DNA of 64,000 nt, taken from NCBI GenBank assembly GCA_015179045.1, contig WHUZ01000040.1, positions 62,001 to 126,000 on the forward strand. Reading direction: 5' to 3'. This document shows positions 33,316 to 44,748 of this stretch, piece by piece; the first letter of the stretch is position 1; each line of letters opens with the position of its first letter. Source of the stretch: Kalaharituber pfeilii (Eukaryota > Ascomycota > Pezizomycetes > Pezizales > Pezizaceae). The notes under the pieces were generated by a model. The model saw only the letters and a program-made list of their open reading frames with translations, searched no databases and was not told the origin of the DNA. Made by a program: the position numbers and the translations under genes.

Positions 33316-35363
33316 TCAACACCCCACCACAGCCTTATACCCCACCTCCATCTCCTCCGCCCCCACCCCCGTCCCCACCCCATCCCCATCCCCATCCCCC
33401 ATCCCCACCCTCTCCATCTCCTCCCTCCCCAGCCCCCAAAACCCCCTCAACCCCTCCACGAACCCCCTCGTCGCCGTCCTCAACTCCTCCCTCCTCATGA
33501 CCGTAAAACTCAACCTCACATACTCCTCCCCCAGCTCCCTTTTCCCTTCTCCCCCACTACCCCCCTCCTCATCATCCTCGTAGCCATTCACCATAAACAA
33601 CCTCCCTGGTCCAACAAGGATCTTGTGCCCGTAGGCGGGGTCCGCAAGGTATACCCAGACCTTCCCCGCGAGGTACTCCCTCGAAAACGGGCGCTTGTAC
33701 AGCGGGTGGTTCGCGAGCAGGACCCGCAACCAGACGAACATGCCGCCCCGCGGCCTCAAGAACTCAATCATCCTGGTCCCGCTCACCACCACCTCCGAGT
33801 CCCCTCCGTGTGCTTCCGATTCGGACAGATACACCGCGCCGTCCTCCAGCGCATCGCACATGATCCGCATCTTCTCCGCATACCTCTCCCGTAAGTTCCC
33901 AATCCACTCCACGAACCCCCCTACTCCCCACCGGTTCACCAGCAGCTCTGCCACCATCGCCTGTGAGAATCCACTCGCCTGCTGCGTGCTCGCCTCGTTC
34001 ACCAGTAGCAGTTTCTGCACCATCGCCGGCTGCGCCGTGATCCATCCCAGCCTGCACCCCGGCGCAATCGTCTTTGAGAAAGTGTCGAGCCGAATGACCC
34101 TCCCGGAGACATCGAACGTCAAATATGATGGCGGCAGGCTCGCCAGGAAATCCCCGTGTCCCTTATCCTCCCCTTCAGGGTAATACAGATGCCAATACGG
34201 CTCATCCTCGACAATAATCACATCAAACCTCTCACATACCTCGTACACCCTCCTTTTCCTCTCCCTCCCCGCTACCCTCCCTGTCGGATTCTGCCCCACC
34301 GCAATCGTATACAGCACCCCCGGCCTCCGCCAGCCCATTTTCCCCCACCTGCTCACTTCCCACTTCTGCAGCACGTCAATTAGCCCCCCAGGGCCGTCGA
34401 CGGAGATCCCCTCCTCATCCATCTCTACTCCGACTGCGCATGCACCCCGCGGGATCGCCGCGGCAACTGCAGGACTGTACGTGTATTTCTCCACGAGCAG
34501 CGCATCCCACTCCCCAAGCAGCATTTCGAAAACTTTGTTGATGCCATCCGTGTTTCCATTGCTGAGGACGAACGCGGGGCTGGCATACGGGATTCCCCCA
34601 TGCGGGGCGTGCACATGGTGGAGGGAAAAGTCTTTGACGAAGTTGAGTAATGGAGGATAGCCCTGAGCGGTACCGTATTGGAGCGCGGTGGAGAGCGTGA
34701 TGGGGAAGTTCCCAAAGGGGTCTGCCGGGGGAGGACTATTGCCCGATGGGTACTTGGGGACAGTAATGTGTGCGGTTGGGAGCGCGGAGGTGGTCGGATG
34801 GGTCGGGAAGAAGGATTTGATGATCGCAGGGAGGACACCGGGGGTGCCGGGGAGCGGCGAAGTGTTGGTGTTGGCAGATTTGTGGAAGCGATTTGGAAGC
34901 GCTGCAAGAGATTCGAGAGTATCGTAGGGGAAGAAATCCGGTGGCGGCATGCCTATATACACAAAAAAACACCAACATCAAATCCCCGCTGTCACATTAT
35001 ATTTCCAGGAGGATCCTCGCACTCACCAGCCATCAAATTCTTCATTCCCGGCATACTAAAGTACCTATACATCGTCTTGATCATTGACGGCAACCTCCTT
35101 CGCGCAGTCTGCGAAAAATGATGCGACAGGTCCACCGGGGGCCTTAGCTTCCCCCTCCCATCCGCATACACACCCTCTCCGACCCTATTGCCCTCATCAC
35201 CCCCATCCTCCTCGCCCCCATAATATTGATACCCATACGGGTACGCATGGTATACATACTCCGGGCTCGGCGGTCTCAGCGGGATAATTGCAGATTCAGT
35301 CCGGGGAGGAAGGGGCCGCGGGGAGTCGAGTGTGCAGGCATACGGGTTAGGGCGTTTGGGCAT
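33316..35363 (-). CDS. Aromatic aminotransferase, Aro8/Aro9 type (PLP-dependent, fold type I)
   Basis: Two exons, 35363-35027 and 34952-33316, join through a GTGAGT donor and a TATATAG acceptor to give 657 residues. The N-terminal exon has LSHHFSQTARRRLPSMIKTM then YRYFSMPGMKNLMAG, joined to MPPPDFFPYDTLESL, the signature opening of fungal Aro8-like enzymes. Later come VLSNGNTDGINKVFEMLL, AVGQNPTG (about residue 330), VEDEPYWHLYYP (about 361, with the PLP-contacting Asp and Tyr) and DTFSKTIAPGCRLGWI, whose Lys at about 406 would bind PLP. These enzymes move amino groups between aromatic amino acids, 2-aminoadipate and 2-oxo acids. The C-terminal tail reads GMGDGDGDGVGTGVG from a ccatcc repeat. 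A copy of the 3' end lies at 20326-20545. Confidence 0.88.
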
Positions 35364-36687
35364 TGTGCGACGCGCGCGTTTTGGTTGTTCTTATTCGGTT
35401 TTCTGGGTGGGTGCCCGGGGGCGCGCGTATGGTGTTATTCGATGCACCGGTGACGTGATCCCGCGCTGTCGCAATGCGGGGAGCTGTCGCAGCTGCCAAA
35501 GCTGTCAGTGCCGCGTGCGCAATGTCGCAATGCCGAGTCACCGCTGTGTCGCACACAACCCAAACTCTGAATCAGCCCAGTCGTAATCGTAAACATGCAC
35601 TACATCCGCATCCCGCCCGTGCAATCTTGTGTATCGCTCACCTCAGAACCTTATCTCAGCGCCGGTTTACCAGCTTCTCAATCCCCACCACCACACTGAA
35701 CGCGATTCAGGATGCAAACAAGAAGCAGGAATTTGCCCCTGAGATAAATATAGAGTTGGCAGTGAACAGCAGTGTACAGAAGATAAGCAACTAGAAAATC
35801 CCCGGCTAGGCACTCTTTGATTTCTAATCCCGCAGCCCTGTGCCGGCATCATGCATGTTAGTTGTCCCCTGCAACGCACCCTTTCTGCTTGGCTCGGCAT
35901 AATCCCAGTTCCCGCCGGCGGGTGGAGAAAGCACTGCCTTCCAACCAGGGGAAGCAAGCAAGCACACTCAGGTTTGCCTAAAATAATGATGTATTATGTA
36001 CACTTGAACTCTACAAAGGTCCAGGGATGTATGGTGCGGGGTACCCCAGATTTACACATACAGAATCCTTCGACCTCCATCCAATTTCGGTTCAAAAAAG
36101 CCGTAGAATTTTCTTCTCCGAGCAGCCTTTCGGCTTTAGATTTGAAAAAAAATTCAAGTGAGGAAGGAGTTACCGTAGCTGCCACGTATTGGTATCTTTT
36201 TGGGGAACAATTATGGGCCAAGCTCAGTTTTCCGCCAAGCAAGCACTACGTACTTAGTTATTACCCAAAGTGGCAAGATTGTGCCCGATTAGGTTAGTCT
36301 CTCGGTCAACAGAATACTAACAACCGGTCCCTGACCTGGAAGGACAGCAAATGGGAGAAGATCTATACAGCTTAGTCCTTACGAAGCGCAACTTTTCTTC
36401 ACGAAAAATACGAGGCAACTCTATAGATTTATTAAAATATTTCTCTCACTTCCAATTACCCAAGACTTGTTTCTTATTCCCAACTTACATTTCACTTTCC
36501 CATTCCGGATTTTTGAACAAATTATTGACGTGAAGGCAAGCATATCGCGCACACATCACCACCCCGATCCATCCCACCACCGCCGACGCCAAACCACACC
36601 CTCACCAACCTCCACCAGCCTCCACATACACATGGACACCCACGCAATTCCCAGGACCAGCCCTCGCAACCATCCGACTCTCAATTC
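35364..36687. other. Upstream region of the aminotransferase; no gene recognised
   Basis: A plus-strand open frame at 35851-36297 and others lack recognisable families. Imperfect GC-rich repeats (gtcgcaatg..) lie near 35450-35560. Confidence 0.4.
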
Positions 36688-37597
36688 CTAATGCTCCATC
36701 TCCACCTGTAGCGCCACCTCCTCTCCCTGCATCTCTATCTCTCCCGTTCCACCCTCCTCAGAGGCTTCAGGTTCCAAATCCGCCTGATAGCCCTCGTCAT
36801 CACTATCCTCTACGGACCTCCCATAATCCATCCCCGAACCTGATCCCCCGCTCCCTACCCCAGTCACAATACCACTGCCAACTTCTCCCCCCTCCTCCTC
36901 CTCAGGTGGCTGCGTAACCGCTGTCTCAATCTCCCCAATATACATCGGCATAAAACTCTTATTATGATAAAACTCCTGCACATGCATCGCCTTGCGATCC
37001 ATCAAAGTCCGCTTCCGCTGGTAAAAAGTAGTTCTCCACCTGCATCAGATGCAGCCAAAGGAACCGTGCGTCGATTTCGTCTTCAAGGCTTGTAGTCACA
37101 GGTGGGGTACAGAAGATGGGTAGGTAACTATTCCGGTTCCCAGTACGTTCAGGGAAGGGATGGTAGTATGGTAGAGTGGTGGCCGCATGCTCATTCCGGT
37201 ATGGTTGTGAGTGCTCCTTCAGAGCTTGCTCATTGGACTTGAGGAGGTCAACGGTTTCTTCAGTGACAAGTTCTTGGGGACTATAATAAGTTAGTCCACT
37301 CCGGGTGGTAGTGGCATATGACTGATGCGGCATCTGTGGTATTGCATAAATTGCGCCGATGCCTTGTCCTGAAGTAGTGGCACCATCGGTAACTTGATAC
37401 TGGCTATCACCAGGAGCAATCATAGGAGTGTCCTCGAAACCAGGCATCAAGTGTTGGCCTTCCATCTCTACATCTTCGGTACCGTGATATGGACTACTCT
37501 GCTGCTGAAGCGTCACGAGCTCCGGCATGTCCCGCATGCCAGCCTTCAAATCTCTATAATAGGATATTGCCTCTTCATCACGGGCCAGCATTCCTTC
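36688..37597 (-). CDS. Probable C-terminal continuation of the amidoligase-family gene
   Basis: Directly after the TAG at 37598-37600 the same frame runs on as EGMLARDEEAISYYRDLKAG and stays open to 36962. A second frame (to 36688) continues with LMDRKAMHVQEFYHNKSFMP and a glutamate-rich tail (EDSDDEGYQADLEPEASEEG). Between them lies a 22-nt GT...CAG segment at about 37022-37043; leaving it out would link the two frames. Either the gene uses unusual introns here, or this is a separate or damaged tail. There is no recognised domain. Confidence 0.45.
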
Positions 37598-40500
37598 CTA
37601 AGGGGGTCCAAAGATTGCTTCAGCGTCTCTGCCACCGTAACGTAAAAAGGCGAATAAATCCTCCATTATGAGAAGCCGAATATACTCTGAATTGAGACTA
37701 ATGTTGTCCTGGGATGAATAGCCCTTCCAACCTTCTTCTCCCTTGTCTTCCTCATGTTCTTCATTCCATTCCACAAAACATTCCTCCTTCTGCCCCTCCT
37801 CCTCAATATCTTCATCGTCCTTGCCCCCTGCTTCGTCATTCGAGTTTCCTTCCTTGGCTTGGGTACTGACAGAATTTGAGTGTAGGTGGCCAGGATGTAT
37901 GGCTTCTTGCACTACTATTTGATTTTCCAGCTTCTCTGTTACCACTGTCAAGACGGGTTCTAGTGGATGAAGCGGAATTGAGTCTTGCGCAGACAACGCT
38001 GTTACACCAGTCCGGCTTGTGGCTTCGTTCGTGCCTGAAGAGTTTCCTGTAGTATCACTCTTATCATCCGGAGCATATGATGGTTCACCTTCATCTTGTA
38101 CATCGGCCCCAGAAACCTCCTCAGGTTGCTCGGAATGATGATCCGTCCAGTAATCTGGAACTGCGTCCTCGTCACCAGTCTCCGGCTTTTGTCCCGTTTC
38201 CTTCCTCCAGTCACTCAGCCCACTCAATATGTCCTCCAGTTCCTTCTTTGCCCTAGCCTTTTCTTCACTCCTCTTCATATCTTGAATCATTTTTCTCTCC
38301 GCTCCAGTCATGACTCCCCATTTCTCGAAATTCCCCAGTCCCTTGTCCTCGACATAGACTAGCGTGTCAATCACTTCATCTTCTGCCTGAACCGAGACCG
38401 CGCAAAACCAGCATACAAACCAGACCCAATACGTGATAGCCACCGCATCTACCGTTCCAGCATGCTGTCTCCACTCCAGAGTCCCCAGACCCACAACATT
38501 GCGATCAGCCGTACTTTGGATATTGATATGCCGCATGCTTTGGGCAACATTATGAAACGTAAGTTTCCTCTCCCGCCTCCCGATCTCGCCGGCGATAATG
38601 CCTTCCTTGCTTACTTCCCAAGAGATGGAAATGTTGCTCAACTCATCCCAGTCCTTTGCAGCCCAGATCTCGTCCCTGATCTCCCTCAAGCTCTTGAACT
38701 CCACCTCTGAGCGTTTGCAGCCCCAGACATCACGTTCCTCCAAATCGCGCCCGAAGCGGCTGCAACCAAATCTCCCGTGTCTGACGCTGGTGGCATAGTC
38801 CCTTGTTTGCCGAAACCTTGGGTGGAATGTGTCAATGATTGGTTCAAACAGAATGTAGCACATCACAATGCGCTTCGTCTGCTCGAAGGTCCATTTCTGC
38901 GGCGAGTCCGGAAATGTTGTATCAGGTCCAAGGCCGACATGTACATGAAGGCTACAGGTTCGGTTAAAGTACCCTTTGAGAGGTGGAGACGCCTGTTCTT
39001 CCTCAGAGGGTGATGGAGGCTTGCTGAAGAGATTGTTCAACGCCAGGAGCTCCCTTTCCCAGGTCAAATAGTCTTCAAATAGCCAGAACTTTGGAGTCTT
39101 GATTTCCGTCGGGGCAACCAAGTGTTTCGGTATAAATGTGGCGTAATGTCTATAATCTGTATCAGGTCAACACTTGAATGTGAACTGCTAAGGAAGGCTC
39201 GACACGTACCACTCTCAGTACGCTCCTGATTGAGCCACTTAATCCATTTTACAGTCACATCTCGATCGACTACCCACCTCGAATGCCCTTCCGGATCTGG
39301 GTCGGGATTATCCCGTGTTGTGACATTAAGGACCCCAGATTCCTTCAGCACAGTCTGCACGAATTTGACGCCCAGTTGCTCTCGGAAATCGTATATGTTT
39401 TTGAAATTACCAGCCCTCCAACAACCATTCAAGACCGCTTCATGGTAATCATCATTTTTGAAGCCACACCTCTCGAGGTGCTCGGAATGCTCTGGAAATG
39501 ATGTTGCGTAAAACTCTTTCAATGTTTTCTGCAGGCGAGATTCTACCTCTGGCAATTTTTCCGCAACGATGCATTCAATCTCGCATCCAAAGGTCATTCT
39601 GTTCATGAGGTAGAAGTATTCAGGAATTCTCGCGCCGTGTCTGAACGCTTGATTATACATCAACCTGAATTCCTCCTTCGTTGGAAGCTGGTAGATTTCG
39701 TCTTGAACCTCCGCCATGCGACTGACTGAGGTGCAAATACTCTCCGGCCACAGGGGCGGACGAGAAGGACTCTCAAACCGATCATTCCACTTTCGGCCCA
39801 AGCAGCGCACGCCATTGACCTTGATAATGAGCTCAATGACATCCACCACGCTAAGGAGAAGCTGTTCCCAGGGAAATTGTTCATCTAACCCAGCAGGGGG
39901 ATTTAGCGATTGAATATATGAGATCATCTCTTCTCTCTCATAGGAACGGATCCTCCAGTATATCCTTGTGGCTTCGTGCATGACTTCCCCGAGAGTGTGT
40001 CCAATGCTTGTCCACAGTTCCTCATCCTGCTTTGTTCTGATTGGAATGTCCTTCAGTTCATGCAGTGGAGTGGACATTGTATTAATGTTCGTATAAACCA
40101 TGTGTACGTGGAGTTCAGTTGGAAAGGTCGCATCAGGGTTGAATAGGTCTTTACTCAGAGTTCCATCTCTGCTCAAAGGGTTTGCCTTTATTTTGTCATG
40201 CTGCTTTCCTCGTGTCTTCACCATACTAGGTTGCCTTGCTTCAAGCTGCGGCACAGTCAATAATAGTTCGTAGGCCTCTTCCGACGATCGTTCAGTCCTT
40301 GCATTGCAGGCTTTCTGGAGAAATTGCAGCCAAGTATTTCGGAGTTCTTCTGGTATGACCCATTCCATTGCCTCTGCACTTAGGCCAGGTTCTAACCCTG
40401 TGGTTTGCCTTTGTGCTTTCCCTGCTGTTTCCGCTTTCTTCGAGTCTGTTGTGCTTTTTTGCTGCTTTCTCTTCTGTTCAGCATATAGCGCAACACCTTT

Positions 40501-40875
40501 CACCAGTTGCCCCGCTCCTGTGAATAGTAGGTTTGCACTTGGGGTGCTGTACACAGGTTGGACTTGATGTATCTCACTATTAGCCCCGTAGTTTGCTGAA
40601 ACAAGACCATTTATTGAAGCACAGCATGCAGAGTGACTTTCATCTTCTGAGGGTAAGTCTGATTCATCGAAGCTTGTGCTCTCGGACATCCTCGGAAATT
40701 CGTCCGTAACATTCACAAAGCTCGCTTCAGAGCGTACGCTGGGGCTGGAGGCGGGTGAACTTGGTTTTTGTAAGAAAACATAGTCATCATCTGCATGGTC
40801 CTCTTCCGACACCCTAGAGGCCGCGTTGTCAGGTAGAATAGATAACTCAAGCACTCTTTGGTTGAGTGCCGCCAT
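37598..40875 (-). CDS. Putative amidoligase-family protein
   Basis: Exon 1 (40875-39210) and exon 2 (39156-37598) are joined by a 53-nt intron with a GTACGT donor and GATACAG acceptor, giving 1074 residues. After 420 residues of low-similarity sequence come RMTFGCEIECIV (residues 428 on), RWVVDRDVTVK (533 on), YRHYATFIPKHLVAPTEIKT across the splice, CSLHVHVGLG and TLEWRQHAGT. This order (E-I-E, D-x-S/T-V, APTEIK, H-V-H-V, E-x-R-Q-H) is the fungal branch of the putative amidoligase family, related to glutamine synthetase and glutamate-cysteine ligase folds. Substrates are unknown. The long N-terminus and the acidic C-terminus are probably disordered. An in-frame TAG ends the frame at 37598; sequence beyond it may belong to the gene. 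Confidence 0.72.
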
Positions 40876-41196
40876 TTTGTACCCAAGAGAGAACGTGATA
40901 AATAGATATTATAAGAGATTTATTTCAGACAAGCGATCTAAGGTGTAAGATAATACGGTGAGCGTTGTGATATATGTGGATAACTGGCGAAAGATAAGAA
41001 ATATCTGAGCTGGAACGAGTGCGTGGAGAAAGAAGGGAGAAGAGAGGAAGGATTGAAGCGGTGCTGGGGAGCCTAAAGTCTGGAGTGGAGTATGGTACCT
41101 ACTCAAAAAGGAAGCGACGTTGAACCACTACAAGATCGCAGTAGGACTAAATTTTATCAGCATGCATATGGTTATAAGGCTGCAACATTATCAAAT
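40876..41196. other. Intergenic region between amidoligase-family gene and tRNA
   Basis: Contains the 5' flank of the minus-strand gene. No further features are visible. Confidence 0.4.
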
Positions 41197-41299
41197 GGTG
41201 AGATGGCCGAGTTGGTCTATGGCGCCAGGTTAAGGAACCATTCTTAGCACAACCCTCCTGGTAGGGAAACCTGCGTGGGTTCGAATCCCACTCTCATCA
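41197..41299 (+). tRNA. tRNA-Leu (AAG) with an intron
   Basis: The acceptor stem pairs GGTGAGA (41197-41203) with TCTCATC (41292-41298) with one G-U, followed by discriminator A. D-arm GCCGAG..GGC, anticodon stem CCAGG/CCTGG, and T-arm GTGGG-TTCGAAT-CCCAC are all present, and the long variable arm pairs AGG..CCT as in class II tRNAs. The anticodon AAG is at 41232-41234. About 20 nt of intron separate 41236 from the 3' anticodon stem at 41257. CCA is not encoded. Confidence 0.92.
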
Positions 41300-41304
41300 A
41301 AATC

Positions 41305-41313
41305 TTTTTTTTT
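41305..41313 (+). terminator. RNA polymerase III terminator of tRNA-Leu
   Basis: A run of nine T begins 5 nt after the tRNA end. Confidence 0.85.
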
Positions 41314-42126
41314 CAATGCCTTCCGAGCAAAATACCTTTTGCCGTGGGCTTTTCATAGTCTGCAACCAGACTAGGCTTTTCAGGTGTTTGAGACAAGATC
41401 CTTAGGTTAGTTACTACACTAGCTCGCGCCATAGTCTCATACCAAGCCCCTAGCGCACCTGCCACAATGTTCTGGTCATCAGAAAGGAGTGTGCATCTAC
41501 CTCCTCCCTTCGTCTCATGCCCTTTAGGACACAAATATGATGAAGCGATTGACAAAAAATATACGAACCGAAGGCATTTGAACTGAGAATTCGGCCGCGC
41601 GATATGAAATTGTTTTCACGGAATTTGCATATGTATTTGCATTACATCCTACCATACTGGATAAAACAGAATCTGAAGACTGGATAATGCGACCAGAAAT
41701 TCTGGGTCGCACATAACCCGATTCATATGCAACTAGCCCTCTACTCTCAGACTAATTAATAATCAGGCTATATCATATGGCGTTGGCTCGTAGCTGCAGC
41801 ATATGTAAGTAAGTTCTCATGCCAAGTTCATGTGTATTGTAGTAAAATCATTGCTTGATACGAAATGCAGATACTGGTATTTGCGGACATCTGCGGATAT
41901 TTGACCAGAATTGAACTGTACGCTTGGTTGGACCCTTCTCCGAAGACATTTTTTTCTACGTCGCAACTGTCCAGAAAAGATTTTGTACCGTCAAGTGTTC
42001 AACTTTTCGTATACGGCTTAAAGAAACAATTGTCAGTACACTTCAATAGCGACTACATACCAAGTAGCATAATAGAATATTCGGTTCCTCGGCACAGGAG
42101 TCGGGCATGGAGAAAGGGCATCAAAT
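41314..42126. other. No gene recognised
   Basis: Only short open frames are present before the left edge of the segmental duplication. Confidence 0.4.
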
Positions 42127-43035
42127 TATATTGCAGGGCAGTCATGCTGCTGAGTTGGCGAAACAAGGATGCACCGAATAACAGTAGGGGGGATTATTCA
42201 AAGTTGAAATACTCAGGTGTATAAGTGTGAATATAAATAAGGTATAGATTCAAAATTCTTTTTTCGTGTTGGGAAGTTCACCATGTAAAAAATTCGAAGG
42301 GTTGACAGCATGCATACTTGTAAATACTCGCCGGTTCAAAACTTACATATGTCAGCCTCCGGTTTGCACTATGGGAGAGATTAACGAGGAAAGTTCAACG
42401 AAGGGGAATAAGAACACGAAAAGTAAAAGGAAGAACGAAGAAGACCGGTTTACTATATCTTGTGAACACAACGGAACAACTGCAATACCTAGTAGACTAA
42501 AAAAACCCAGTGAGACTGTGATCCTCAACACTATGATGATGATGATCATAGGAGGCCCCCTTCTCACCCCTCAAGAAATACCCGTAACCTGCTGGTACCC
42601 CCTTCCCTTTTTGGTAGTTACCTCCCCCCAGGCCTTCACCCACCGTTGCATTTGAAGTGCCAAGATTCCCACAGCACCATTCCGAAATGCGAGTAGCGCA
42701 CACAACATATGCATTTGTCCGAATAATATTTTGAACCAACCAGTATTAGCACGTGGTTCCGATTTTTGGTCAGGTTATACATTTAGTCAGCTTTCACTTG
42801 ATCTTAGCACTTCGATGCTAAAGTTTTATTCCTGCCGATATTGCGTATCAAAAGTTCCTTCGACTAACAAAGATAGCTAAGAGCGATCTACAAAGATTCT
42901 GTGTGAAAGGGATACTTGTGAAAGGAATTTTGAAAATGTGAAGGTATCTCCAAAATTATCTGGACAAGCTGACTAATGCGTACATGCGCTCTGCAGTTTT
43001 TTTTGCCTTACAGCCTACCAGTCACAACATTATTA

Positions 43036-43115
43036 CTAGCTAGTAAAATATGTATTCGGACATAGCGCATAATGTACATTAGTACCCCTGTCCGAATACA
43101 TATTTTACTGGCAAG
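43036..43115. mobile_element. 80-bp minimal MITE, copy A
   Basis: A 21-bp perfect inverted repeat agtaaaatatgtattcggac(a) at 43042-43062 and 43089-43109, extended outward with mismatches to TA on each side. The spacer catagcgcataatg also occurs in the larger element at 30564-31636. It is almost all terminal repeat. Confidence 0.8.
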
Positions 43116-43812
43116 TACTACCGATAGCTCTCTTAAGCATCACTATTAGCATCAGCAGCTACAGTACCTATAGGATTACGATTGGTTGACACAAGATTCA
43201 AGTATTTTGGTTGTCGTGCCTTATGCATACCACAGACTACATGGATGTATTAGTCAGCCTGTCCAGATACTTTTGCTGGTACACTACGTACAGACATGGG
43301 TGGTTGATTGCGGGAAACAAGGACATATACATGATAATAAAAAATAAATGTATAGGTAGCCGAATAACTATAATTTCACAGTTTGATTGTACAAGTAAAG
43401 TTATTTGATTTCATACAAAATAATTCTTTAACATGGCAGTTGAAGCGGGAGTGAAGCGGAATGGCATTTGAGGTGCGAACCACAAGCGGGAAAAGAATCC
43501 CCGAATCCATGGCCGAAGTTTAAGTAAATATAAATGGTGTTCTCCCAAAGTATGCGGTACAAAAAGACTTATTGTATTTCTGGGGACATTCAGGCTAAGC
43601 AAGAATTCATATTCATATTCACCGCACACAAAAAATAAATAAATAAATAAATAAATAAATTAAAAAAAAAAGCACCCCTCCTATTTGAATACCTTTAGTA
43701 TACATGCATAATTATGGTCCAGGAACGAGTAACCAGAATATCTATACCGGAGTAGTACATCGCATTCGATATTCAGTGGTTGTATCCTCAAGATTATTAT
43801 CTGAGGCGTAGG

Positions 43813-43868
43813 TTTTTTTTTTTTTTTTTATATCAGTACTCGCATGCCGCCCTATGGGCTATGGCGAG
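43813..43868 (-). mobile_element. Ultra-short LINE 3'-end insertion (family 2), absent from the duplicate
   Basis: It is flanked by a perfect 12-nt repeat ctgaggcgtagg at 43801-43812 and 43869-43880. On the minus strand it reads CTCGCCATAGCCCATAGGGC, GGCATGCGAG, tactgatat and about 17 A. The corresponding site in copy B (around 62599-62612, ccgaggcgtgggtgcgtgag) has a single target copy and no insert. Confidence 0.95.
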
Positions 43869-44006
43869 CTGAGGCGTAGGTGCGTGAGAACAGTTAATTC
43901 GAAAACTAAGTCCTCTCTGTATATCCAAGTTTCCCTTAATTGTCATAGGTGTCTTCGCCGTTACTGGAATCTAGTCAGTATGATAGCATCCATGGCTTTC
44001 TGGCGC

Positions 44007-44447
44007 CTATCCCGGGCAACTAGCCAAGTTCGGAGTAGCCTGGGAATCTAAACCAAGGTAAGAAGAATATGCTTTATCGGCGCAAGCTATTATCAGTACA
44101 GTACTGGCGATCTTACCTTGCGATGTAGCAGACAATTTGTCAAGAAAGCTTCCTGTAGATGAACGACAGACTAACATGGTGGTTTGCAGTGACAAGTCAG
44201 GAGCGGTCATTGGCAAGTTTTCAAAAGGAAGTCAAGAGGCCTAGTCCATATAGTAGCACAGCAATGATGGAAGCTTTAGCCATACAGTTGAGAATGGACA
44301 ATACTCAGCCCCAAATCGACCCACCCGTTTACGGAGTCTTGGATTACTTCTCCTTACCTGAGACGCTAATGACAATCCATCCCCCGTTGATCTCTGGAAT
44401 CTGGGCCATAAGTTACTGACACTTCTCGGTGCGAGAATCACATTCAT
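44007..44447 (-). other. Conserved downstream frames, identical in both duplicates
   Basis: Minus-strand frames at 44007-44216 (LSLQTTMLVCRSSTGSFLDK) and 44241-44447 recur unchanged at 62737-62946 and 62971-63177. A plausible donor (CAAG then GTAAGATCG) follows LSATSQG. This may be a small spliced gene or gene remnant after the helicase, but I recognise no family, and recent duplication alone explains the identity. Confidence 0.25.
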
Positions 44448-44748
44448 TTATATACATAGCTTTATTCGCATACTGCACTGGAGAGGCCAACTACAAAGGA
44501 GATAAATGGAAAAGAAATCAACATTCTCCTTGCACCCTGCTACTCAATCGCGTCATGTCATCACCCCGCTCCTCCCGGCTTCCATCTCTGTCCACCCATT
44601 CCAGCAGCTCAACCAGCGGAACCCATTTCCTCTTTCCATGTATTTCAATGCGGGGTGGACTATAAGTACTAGTATGAACAAATATCAATGAATATGCTAT
44701 GTAGCAACCATGAACAATGCAAACCAGCAACACGACAACCATGGGGGA

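Noticed and set aside
33207..34183. Plus-strand proline-rich ORFs over the aminotransferase
   Set aside because: Antisense to a well-supported PLP enzyme with intact motifs.
42352..42739. Small ORFs in the duplicated region, also at 61124-61524
   Set aside because: Shared only through the duplication; low-complexity composition and no recognisable domain.
43411..43629. Minus-strand ORF conserved in both duplicates as a gene (also 62254-62478)
   Set aside because: Conservation follows from the recent segmental duplication; the frame breaks at one end and shows no family.
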